Source: Cymodocea nodosa
Taxonomy: Eukaryota; Streptophyta; Magnoliopsida; Alismatales; Cymodoceaceae
Assembly: GCA_036874045.1 (NCBI GenBank)
Contig: CM072336.1
Location: forward strand, 25,495,501-25,559,500
Length of the DNA stretch: 64,000 bases
Direction of reading: 5' to 3'
A program made the position numbers and the translations under genes. The notes below the pieces were generated by a model that did not search any database, had not been told where the DNA came from, and saw nothing but the letters and a program-made list of their open reading frames with translations. This document shows, piece by piece, positions 50,101 to 62,100 of the stretch. Every line of letters starts with the position of its first letter. Within the stretch, counting starts at the first letter, position 1.

Positions 50101-53100
50101 TGTGACATTCTTTGTAAATCATGGATAGGGTTGTGAAATGTCAATTAGGGAGCTAGATAACTTGCTGCATCTGCTTGCTGAGAAAAAAAGAAAAATGGAG
50201 CAGGAAGAAGCTGAGACAAATATGCAGATTCTTCTTGACTTCTTGCACTGTCTAAGGAAGCAAAAGGTTGATGAACTGAATGAGGTAGGCTACCATCTCC
50301 CAGAGTTTATTTAGCGAATATTTTGCATCTCTTGCTAGATTCATGTGTCATTGGTCTGATTGTTATGTTTGAACCAGAACGTCCCCTTTGCTAGATAGGG
50401 TAACTTGTGTTGTTAGATACCTGGTCATCTTGATGTCTGGAACATGTTGGCACATGACAACTAGGAAATTTATTGCACACATATCTACATACCATTTAAA
50501 GAAAGAATTTCAAACATGGCAACATAATTTGACCAGCATTAATGGGAGATAGTCTGGTGGCAAACTGCTTGTTTATTTATGACAATGATTAGCTGGTAGG
50601 TAACAGACATTGATTAGCATTTTCATCAAAATCTGCAGGTTGTTCCCTTAAAAAAAATGTAACTTGTGCATCTGATCTCAATAAAGTTTCCTTTAAGGAG
50701 AAACTTTTATCATCATAATGTGTACCTTTTCTTGGATTATGTTAACATGGTTGATAAGGACAAGATAGTTTTTGAATGCAAGAATAGAACTGTGGAGGAT
50801 GGGATTGTTCTTGGGCTGGAATTTTTCATTTGTGGGCCAAAGAGCTTTCTAATTAATCTTTATGTTGGAGTATATGTATAAATGGATTCTTATATAGATC
50901 TTTGGGTTTGGATAAATAAGGGCTTTACTAGTAGGTTTAGTTCCACATTGCTTGTTATGTAATAAACCTCTTCATATAAGTTTTATATGTAAAGGTCTTA
51001 ATGTGACCAGTCTTTCACCATTCCTTATTTTCACATGGTATTAAAACCCAAGCTTTTGAGAAATAAAAAGAGAGGAAAGAAACCCTAGCCACTACCATGG
51101 TGGTGATGGGTGGAACACCACGCTGTCCTTCCATGTTCATTCTTCATCTTCTTCTCTTCCATCTTCAACTTTGCCACCAGTGCAACGTTGCCTTAACTTT
51201 GTAGTTTCAGATTTACTTCCCAGCCATGTATTGCTTCCTTCTCAATCCACTATTCCCATCTCTAATCTGACAATCAATTTGTTACCTTCCAGCACTGTCA
51301 TTTGTTGTTCCTGCTCTGCTCTATTCAGGCTACCATTTGCTATTGCTGCTCCCTTTCAGTCTGACTATCAGGGTACTGCCTAGTACAATGACTGGCTTGC
51401 TGCTCTCCACTGGTCTGGCCAATGGTTTTCCGCCACTGCTCTGTCCAGAGCTGTTTTTTTTAATGTCCAACCTCCTATTGTTGCTGCTGTTTGATGCTTC
51501 AACAAATATTGAGGAGGCTGGGTGTATTGTACTTGGACAAAAAGAGAAAGTGGAAAGAGTGATTGGTGGAGAGGAGAATGAAATAAGTGTAGTTGCTGCT
51601 CAGAAAGAAGAAGATTACGTGGAGATCAGTAAAAAGAATTGAAAGAATTGAAAGAATTATCTGGAGAAAGCAAAAGGAAGGGGAAAGAAGACAAGTGAAG
51701 AAAGAGACAAGAAAAAAAAAAAGAACCACATGCAGCTGGCCCAATGGAGGAAAGAAAGAAGATAATCACGTGGTGAAAAATAGAGAAGGTCAAGTGTCCT
51801 TACCATTTTTTTACATTGTTACTTGCCTTTATTGGTAAAAGGAACATGCTTGGATAACAGAAGGTGAAAATGAAAAAGGAAAAAAGAGGAAAGAAAAGAT
51901 ATTACTGAAGTTACTGAAATTAGGTGCCACCTCGACATGAATCCACATAGCATCAAAGGAGTATGGGAAACATGTGATAAGAGTGTTTATATTTCTGTCA
52001 AAGTAGGCAGTCTTTGTTGTAAAATCTGGACTGTTGGGCTCAGATTAGACGAACAGTGGAGATTTCTTGTAGGTTTTATTTCAACCTACCATCAATGTAT
52101 GAAATACGTGTAGAAGAATTCACCAACTATTGTCTTTCTCCACTCCCCCCTTTCTTTCTTCCCATTAGCCTTTATCCATCTTCCCTCTTCCTGATTTCTT
52201 TCCTCTACACACCACTTCCCCCAACTTTCAACTCTGTCCAAGAACTGCCATGTAGATTGGTAGCATGGTCATGGCAAGGTGTCACCTTGCGAGGACCCTA
52301 TCATATGTTTGTACCCAAACAATGTCTTCTTTCAATGATAGCACTTTTTCTTTGGGTGATTTATCTGGTGGTACAAGGAGACCACTATCATGGCAGAGAT
52401 CACTTCCCTATTGTTTGTTTCTAGGTTTTCCATGAAATTTGTCTTAATCAATATTTCATCCAGTCCACCATCACCTCCAAGGAGAACTTAGTATAGAAAT
52501 TCTCTCCCGAAATCTTGGAATATCCACTGTCAAAGCTTCATTACTTGCATCTTTCCTCATTTCTGAACTTATTCTATGGGGGATCTATAACAATCGCTTG
52601 AGCAGTGGAAGATCTTTCCCCAATATGAAAATACTTAAAAGTAACTCTTGCAGGTGCCATGATTTTATCCTTAACCTTACCAGTATGCATTTCCCTTGGA
52701 GCTTCACGACCACCATCTTGGATCTTCCTACAGTTAGCTTCCTTGTGGCCTACACCCCAACAAGGTTAATATTCCCATAAGATTTTGCAATCAGCTTACC
52801 AATGTCATAAAACTTAAAGAACACCACTCCACTTTTTCTAAAGATAACCTGCTGCCAGGGAACGAATCCCCTGATGGTGGAATGGGCTAGCCATCATAGG
52901 TTCTTCTTTGATGCCAAATCCCAACCAACACTCATCCTTCTTTGTTGGAAGATTGAGACCTACTCACTTGACAGTTCACATACCAACCACCAGCCATCTT
53001 AATTGAGATCAGAACAAAAGACACTGCTGTTAAAATATAATGATAATTTTAAATGGAAAATAAAAGGACTAGGGTTAGCATGTCTAGCTTTCATATCATG

Positions 53101-56100
53101 TCATGTAAACTAGATGGATACCTCAATTCGTATTACAATAGCTTTATGGAAAATAGAGAATTTCTTAAAATAGCTCCAGAAGATCTAAGAGCAAGAGGAA
53201 TTAAAATCTAACCCCCAAAAAAGTGCACAAGGTTTAAATTACCAAAAATGATGATTTTCACAATTGTTTAAGAAACAGATGTGATTGTAAGTATGTTGTT
53301 GAGCTTCTAGTTGTATTGCCATTTGAAACATGAGAATTGTTTTCAAGAAAAAGAAAAGAAAACTGTTTTCTTTTCTTTTGAAATTGCTATAAGTCCCTTA
53401 CAAGTAATTCTATATAACTATTAGACTATTGCCATATGGAACACAATGTCTTCTTTACATCATCATCACACAGGTTTCATTTTACTCATAATTTGATAGC
53501 ATCCAACCAATATTTTAATCAGGTCCGAAAGGATTTGCAATATATCAAAGAAGACATAAGTGCTGTGGAGAGACATAGAATGGAATTATATCGAGCAAGG
53601 GATAGATATTCAATGAAATTACGGATGGTTGCTGATGATCATGCTTCAAAAAAGCTTTGGTCATCAACAGCTGAAAAGTTCAACAATGCCATGGTCTCAA
53701 ATGCTCGGAATACTCATGGTGGGACAGGCCCTGGAAGCATTCAAAGCAGGAAGGTTGAGATGAATTCTCAAGGGAGTTCACAGGGTTTACAAAGAAAAGA
53801 AGCTTTTAGTGGATCTGATCCACAGCATTCTCTTACACAATCAGGACTTGCCGTGGCTAGGAAACGACGAGTTCATGCACAGGTTATCAAACTTCTGCCC
53901 CTACAGCAATTTAGCTATCACTTGACCCCCTTTTTGTTTTTTTTTTTGGAAATATATGATATTTTTTAAATCCTGTAATCATCTATTTTAGGATTTTATC
54001 ACTGTTCAAACTGTCTTTTTTGAATGACCTTGTTAGATTAAATGATTTAATAAATGGATTCATAATTAGGGGTTAAAATAATACTCCCAATGTGTAAACA
54101 CTATTTACAAGGGATCATCGCCTACAAGTAAATAACAATATTTATTGTATTTCTCCCCTCTATGCATGCATTAGAGATTAAGTTTTAAGGGAAAAGGAGG
54201 GAAAAAAGAAAACAAAAAAAATGAGGGGCAGTGAAACCTAGTCGTTGACCACCCTCCCCTCCACCAACCCTTTACTTTCTCCTCTTACGCTCTATTTTCC
54301 TCAACTCCCTCTTTGTCCCAATCTTCCAGATCTTCCCAGACTGTGCTAGTTGTAAGGGAGCAAAAGTGGATCTATTTGTATTGATAGATAGCAGGAAAAG
54401 TGGATACAATTGGGACACATGTCGAGGGGTACCTGGTCCTCTAGTGAGCCAAGCTCACTATTGCATAGATGATGCCCTAATCTTAATATATCCCTTGCTT
54501 AAAGGGCTGATGTGGGAAGAAGACAATGTTATTACAATATTATACAGGTCTGGAGCTCCACTAACCCTCCAGACCTATCGAGACTAATGGTTATAATCAA
54601 CCTTGTCCTCAAGGTCAACCAGTTGAGGAAACTGGTGGTGCAAAGGCCAATACTTCTCCCATGTGGCTGTCAAGTGATCCTCTCCGGACCATTGGATAAG
54701 CCCCTCAAACTCTGCTTGGTTATTTTTCTTGCACATTTTCTTGCTCAAATCCTCTTTACCATTTGAGAAACCTGTGGCTTCTCCACTGGATGATGTGGAA
54801 GTTTGACCACTGTGACTGTAACGAGCTTCCATCATAGCTGTGACACATGGAATAGTGGACGAATTTTAGATTCTGGAGGCCAAACAATCTCAAGCAATGG
54901 TACCAATCTTCTTCTGATCTGGAAAGACCCATGATAATGAGCTTGGAGGTTAGGATGTTGTTTGGAGATTACCAAATGCTTACAATATGGTTGGAGTTTC
55001 AAAAATATCCAATCACCCTCCTGAAAAGAAACCTCATTGTGCTTCCTGCCACCAAACATTTTCATATAATGTTGAGATTTCTCCAAATTGGTGCACAACA
55101 GCTGAAGAATGGCATCCCTGGTTCTATGCTTCTGTTCAACAGCTGCAATTTTTTGAAGTATCTGGAATGTATGTTAGCAAATGGGGTAGTGGAAAACCAT
55201 ATAGTCCTTCAAATGGGGAAATTTGATTAGAGGAATGAACACTAGCTAGTATTGTGCCAATATTTAGCCCTTGCTAACCGATTCATCCATTTGTGTCATT
55301 GATAAGTGTAGCAACATAAGTTTCCAAAATTTTATTAACTGCTGTTTGGCCATCAGACTAAGGATGATGTGCATCTTAAGTTCACTCTAAAATGTGCTTG
55401 GGAATACTGTATCCTGATCATTTACGACTGTTTTGGGAGGCCATGTAGTTTAACAACCTTATTGAGAAAAGATTGAGCCACTTGTGCTGTAAATGGGTGT
55501 TTAAGAGGTATAAAATTTGCATATTCGCTTAAGTTATCCAACCAGTTTAACAAGGCAAGCCTTCTATAAAATCCAAGCTATATCCAACAAGCACTGTTGT
55601 GGCATTGGTAATGGCTATAAAAGGCCATCTGGATGTAGATTATCATATTCCATCAATTGGCAAATGACACATTCTTTGATATATTGCTTGACATCTTTCA
55701 GGCACCCCTTCCAATACACTGATTGTTTCATTCATGTTACTGTTTTTTCATAGCTGGCATGCCCTTGTGATGGTGCGTCATGAAAGTGATGTAGAAGCTT
55801 TGGCCTCAAATCCCCTATATTCAGTATCAATAATTCCCCTTCATAAAACAAGCCATTAGCAGAAGAGTACTTCTGCTGGTGCAAACTGCCATTGTGCCAT
55901 TTATCAAGAAGCTTTGTACTCCTGGGAATTTTGATAACAATTTTAAACCATTTCTAACCAATCAGGCACTATGACTGTGACAGCTTGTAAATGAGGTGAA
56001 GGAGCCTCATCCTCCGTTTCACAGGATAGAGCATCAGCAGCTCTATTTGAGGCCCCTGGTTTATACTCAATTTTATAGTCAAACTATAAGAGCTTGATAT

Positions 56101-59100
56101 ACCACTTCTCCTGTGGAGTGTGAATGGCTTGGTCCTGCAGATATTTAATAATGCTCTGATCTGTGCAATTAATGGAAGAATGACCCAAGAGTAATGTTCT
56201 CCATCGTTCAACAGCATTAAGTATTGCCAGCATATCCTTTTCATATGCTGAAGATGTTGTCTACCTTTAAAACTGTTACTCATATAGGGTAGGGGATATC
56301 CATCTTTAAAACTGTAAATTTCAAACTGTTACTCAACAAAAGAGCACCCATGCCCTCACCTGATGCATCAAGTTCCAAAACAAACAGTTTGGCATAATCT
56401 GAAAACTGCAAAAGGGGTGCTTGAGTAAGCTGTTGCTTCAAGGAATTGAAGGCTTCTTGTGCTTGATTGGATCATCTAAACTTATCTTGTTTCAACAGAG
56501 TATGAAGGGATTGGAGCAATGGTAGAATAACCTTTTGTAAATCTTGGATAACAGCCAGTCCTCCAATGAGCCAAGCTCACTACAGCACAAACGATGACCA
56601 GCTCTGACCATCTCTCCGGCTTAAATAGATGACATGGGAAGAAGATGATTTTATTACAATATTATACAGATACAGAGCTCTGTCGAGACTAATGGTCATA
56701 ATGAGTGCTCCTATACCACTCTTCTTCCTCAATTCCTTTTTCCCACTATGTGAGGGGTTGTTCATCATTGTAGATCCCTCTGTTCTTGCCGTCAGGCCTG
56801 TTTTGGCCAATTATGATTGTTGGTTGTCTCTATCTAGCACTCCCATGTTATCATTGAGGCTTACCAACACCTCAACCATTATATTTTTTCAATGTTTTCT
56901 CTAGCATGATTCACTGTCATTGCCCCTTTTGGCCAGCAAGATGAGTTAACATCGTCATCATTTATAATGCATGCTTCCTTCTCTACTTCCTCCTATTGCA
57001 CCAAGTGGCCACCCTAATGCCTTCTCTTCTTGTTTTGTTAACACATGTTTTATGGTTTCTCTTGTTGAAGGTGGAGGGTAGGGTAAAATTGGGTCGTCTC
57101 CAAGAAGATCTCTCCAACAATCACCACTTTTCTTGTAGAAAGGCTTTTGTGTGATGATCTTGACACTAGGGGATTATGCCAAACTTGGATTTTTTTTTTG
57201 ATCTTCCAGGAGTATCCATGGTGGTGATAACATGTGAGTCTCAATGGACACTCAAACAGTTTGATATACACCAGAAGTATCTAAGGAGGCGAAAACTTAT
57301 AGGAGTCATTGCTAGGCCCCAACATGGTAGATTTCTCTAAGTATCGTATACTTTGTCCTGTAGAGATTCCTAACTAGTTGGAGATACCCTAAGTGGTTCC
57401 ATCCACTAACTCGGTTGAGATTACTGACTGAGGCAAGACCTGTAATGTTGGCACGTGAATTGGGTAAATGACACACACATCTATAACTTGTCAACGTTTG
57501 AGCAAAGCCAGCACTACTATCTATAGGCACTGCACAAGAACTTCCTAAGTGGTCATCCATCCTGGTTCTGCTTCCGTCCAAATACAATTAATTCCAGAGT
57601 TCTTACAGGAGTGGGTGCTTGATAGTAGGTATAAATGCACCTATGCCAAACTTGGATTACATGATAGAGAGAAGCTTTGATGGTAACTGTATCACTGTTC
57701 TTTTTCAATCCCAGAAATTTTTGCCTTCTCCAATGTTTCCACATGTCTCCACATAAAATTATGAAGAGGTCGTGTATGGGGTTAAGGAAGCTAGGGTAAC
57801 TAAGGGAGAGAAGGGTTGGAAAACGCATGTTTATTGAAGGAGGATGGGTTTCTGAAAGTTGTCTTAAAAAAGTCAATAGTGGGAGGGGAAGGGAGGACTT
57901 TTGGTCAATAATGCTATCTGGAGTTTCGATTGGTCTTCATCCTTCTCATTTTGAAATTATTCTAAGGCCAAAGATTAGTTTAAATTGGATGGCCATGCAA
58001 CATTAAACAATTTTGTGCTAACTAATTTGTTTATTTAGTTTTTTGAAAGAATATTCCTGGATTTTGCTAATGATAACTATAACTCTGAAAAAAAACATCA
58101 TATTTTTATTAATTTCTTTTGTACATCACTTTACGGAATAAATGCAATATTTTATTTTATAAGCATGGTACATGCATTTTTGCTAGTTTTTATTAAAGTA
58201 TTCTAGACTCCTCTTTGTTGTTTCTGACTGGTAGTTCAATGAGCTGCAAGACTGCTACTTGCAAAGAAGACGTCTTGGTGTTGGCCATCCAAATGGACAA
58301 GAAGAAATGGATTCAAATTTAATAAGCAGAGAAGGTTATCATGCAGGTCTTGAGGATTTTCAGTCTGTGCTCACGACTTTTACTAGATACAGGTCCCGTA
58401 TGTTGTTTCTCTTTTTCTTCAGTTTTGCATTTCAGATTTTTTTTTCAAGTACTTGCACGTTTCACAAACCTTTCTTATATCTTATTTTCCTCTTGGCCAG
58501 TCGATTACGGGCCATTGCTGAGCTTAGGCATGGAGACCTTTTCCATTCTGCAAATATTGTTTCTAGGTATGTACTTGAGTGTCAAAAACTAGTTTATTAC
58601 TAAAGATCAGACGATTGATTTTATTGTATTAACTTCTTGGTCTTTGCACTTATTTTTTTAATATTGTAATCCACTCATGAAGATGATTTTGTGAACTTGG
58701 AGTCAACAAATCAGAATATTGATATTTTTGCAGCAAAGGCTGTTGACACATTTGGGAGGAATTGATTGCGAAGGAATTCTGGTGAAGCAAAGTCCGAAAG
58801 GTAGGGCTGAAGCAGGGCTGGGAGGATTTTCAACTTCTCCTGAACATTGAAAACCTGATCTTTTTGAGCTGCTTGGGCTTTGAGCATGGGCCATCACATC
58901 ATACAGGTAGTCTATGTGGGTGCCAGTTAAGCAACGGGCTAGAATGTTGGGTTGGTATCAAGGCTGTGAACATCATTGTTTGTGCTGGTAGAGGCTTCTA
59001 TGGGCAGATTAGTGGCACTAGTTGGAGTGAAACAGATGGTGACCTTGCAATGGGTCTAGGAATTTGAGGGTCTGCATGATGTTTCATTTTCCATGTGACT

Positions 59101-62100
59101 AAGTCATGCTAGTGGATTGATGATGGCTGAAAAGGGTGATTCAAGTCCAGCTTATTAGTGTTCCTTTGGATTTGTTTTTGTCATCTTCAGTTGTCCAGTG
59201 GTTTTTGTTGGTTGATGGAGGTGTCACTCAAGAGGGGCATTGCTTCACTGAAAATTTAGAGGAAAGGGAGGTTTCTTTGAGGTATTGGCGAGTCTAATTT
59301 GCCCAATTGTATAAAGTTTGGTCATGGGAAATATTCTAAAAGGCTTTGTGTTAGGCTTCACAAGATGTACCCTGTGAATACCTTTTTTTTTTTTGGATGA
59401 TTGCACCCTGTGAATACTACATGGCCTCAGTAGCTTTTCTTACTTATTAGAGTGACCCGACGACATTCATGCTTCTGGAATACATCTCTTGTCAGCAGGA
59501 TGCGTATAAGTCTTTAGAATGTGGAGGATGAGGCTTTCAGTCAATGATGAATGTTAATAGCATGCTTATTATTGAGGTACCGTCCCCCTATGACATCAGC
59601 AGACTGGTCTTCTTTATGATTTACCAAAATTGCCCTCAACTTTACAAACCTAAATTTTTAGATTTGCAGAAGAGAGGATTTGAACTCTCTTAGATATTCT
59701 TCCAAATGGACCTTAACCATCAAGCTATCAATTTTCATTTTCTAATAAAAAAATATATATTAGTTTTAAAATTTTCACATCCATCTCCTAAGAGTCAGTT
59801 TGGCAACCATGATTTTCAGCTTCATTTCTTTTTTACTCTATTTTGATTTATTTTTTACTGATAAATAAAAAATGTTTGCAGAAGAGAGGATCTTTTATTA
59901 CATTCTAATATATTCTTTGATTAGTTTTTAAAAATGATGCTATAAAAATAATTAGTCTTAGACAATTTAGGTATGTTAGTTATTGAAATTTCTACAAATA
60001 ATAATTTGTGTAGATTTCAAGATTAAATGCATAGATCTAACGTTTTAATTTTAATTGCTTTCACATAAAATCAAGTTGAAAAACAATCCTATCATTTTTT
60101 ATTCTATTACTTAATAATATTAAATGCTTCTCACATGTAATTTGTTTTTCATTAGTACTTATTATTGGCTGACATGTAAGCACTGTTTAGGCACTCAGGC
60201 GTCACCTGGTCATGCTTGGGAGGTTTGCCTTGCATTGTCTTAGTTAAGATCTTCTATTGGATTTGTTTAATTACACACACACATACATATTTAATTTGAT
60301 ATTTTATGTATTTTATTTTTAGTTTTTGTTTATTTAACAAGGATGCCACATTGTTAGTTGCCTATGATAAACCTAAAGAAGAGTAGCACTTTACACTTAT
60401 TAAGGATCTATTTATACATGACAGAAAGTTCAAAAAAGTAAGAAATGAGAAGTCCAAAATGATCGAAAGTAGAAAGTTCAGAAAACTAGAAAAAAATATG
60501 GTGTTTGTATACATTATAGAAAGTCAAAAAAATCAAAGTTAAGGTGAAGAATTTGTGCTTGATGGAATGTTAGGAAAAAGAAAATAAGATAATAAATAAT
60601 ATATTATTATTTTTATTTATCCTTATTTTATTTTATTATTATTAAAAGACTATAGGATTATTTATTTATTATTATTATTGTATTTTATTTATCCTCACAT
60701 TTTATTTTATTTTATTTTTATTATGGAGTTTCTTCACAATCATCGTTTATCCATCTTGCAAGGTCAAAGGTTTCTGTCGTGGAGAGAATTTCAACTTTCT
60801 GATTTTGGGAGGGTGGATTCTTGAGAATCTCTATCCTTTTATACTTGAAAAAGTAGAGTAAGTAATTCCCTACTCTCCATCAAGCACAAACGGTCTATTC
60901 AATTTCTATTCTCCAGAATTCCCTTAGGCACAAACCCCTCCTATATATTACTTTGGCATCCAGTTGCCCTAGTGGCCATAGTGCCCTATCTTACAGACTT
61001 CTGCACCTTTCCACATTAAATTTTATGGTTAATAAAGCTTTTCCATATAAATGGTGATGGAGATGAAGCATGGACGAGAATGCTTTCTGGATGTCAATTT
61101 TGTAAAAAAATATGGGGAGGCTGAATTTCTAAGAGGACCTATAACACCAAAGTCTCGTAATTCTCATTTCTGGTGGTGTTGTTTACTTTCAGGGTTTATG
61201 AGAGATAACATTGGCTACTCAGTGGTTCCTGGGTTCAGAACTTTTGGCAGGATAGGTGTCTCAATGCGCAAAAGTTGGCAGGTAGAATGGTTGGATTAGT
61301 GATTGGATTTTGAATGTAAAAAGGAATGTTACATCCATCCAGCACAGTTAATTCCATGAATTACAAAGACTTGGTGCTCAGAGTTGGTGGTAAGCTCTCC
61401 TGGTAAGCACAGGTGTCTTCTGGCTGTTCTGTAGGAGGGAGTAGTGATAAGACCTACGAAGTGTAGACATCAACTTTTGTCTGTGGATAGGCCTTTTGTG
61501 CTACCTTTGATGGATCAGACGTCAATCTGCATGTAGATTAGTTGTAACTTATTGCAATAATATTCTATCTTATCCTCTTCATGAAAATAATATTTTGATA
61601 CTAGGCAATGGTTATTTTATATTTTGCATGCTGTACGTGGTGTATTGTCAAATTAGGGTGGACCATCTTGTTTTGTAAAGGAAGACATTTGAATGCACTT
61701 GTAAGGGAATTAGAACAAATTCTACTAGATGGGGAAGGGTAGGATGGTAAGGAGAACATTAAATATAAATGGATAAAGATAGTGGACTTGTGCATGTAAA
61801 ATCCAAGGAAATAACCTCAGTTATAAACAATTGCAGAGGAAAAAATCCCAACAGTTGAGACATTGTGGAATAAACATGATTGTTTTTTATTTATTGTTTG
61901 TAAGATAAATAAATGCAACTTCATTGTACCAACTTTTTCTTGGTTTTCTTAGGCTGAATTCGAAGTCCTGACAAGAATTTGAACTTGTTATCTATATTTA
62001 GTTTAGTTTAGTTTATTCATGAATTTCTACATTTTTTTCTATGATTTGCCTAAACTTGGTACTTAACGTGCAGTATTGAATTTGACCGTGATGATGAACT

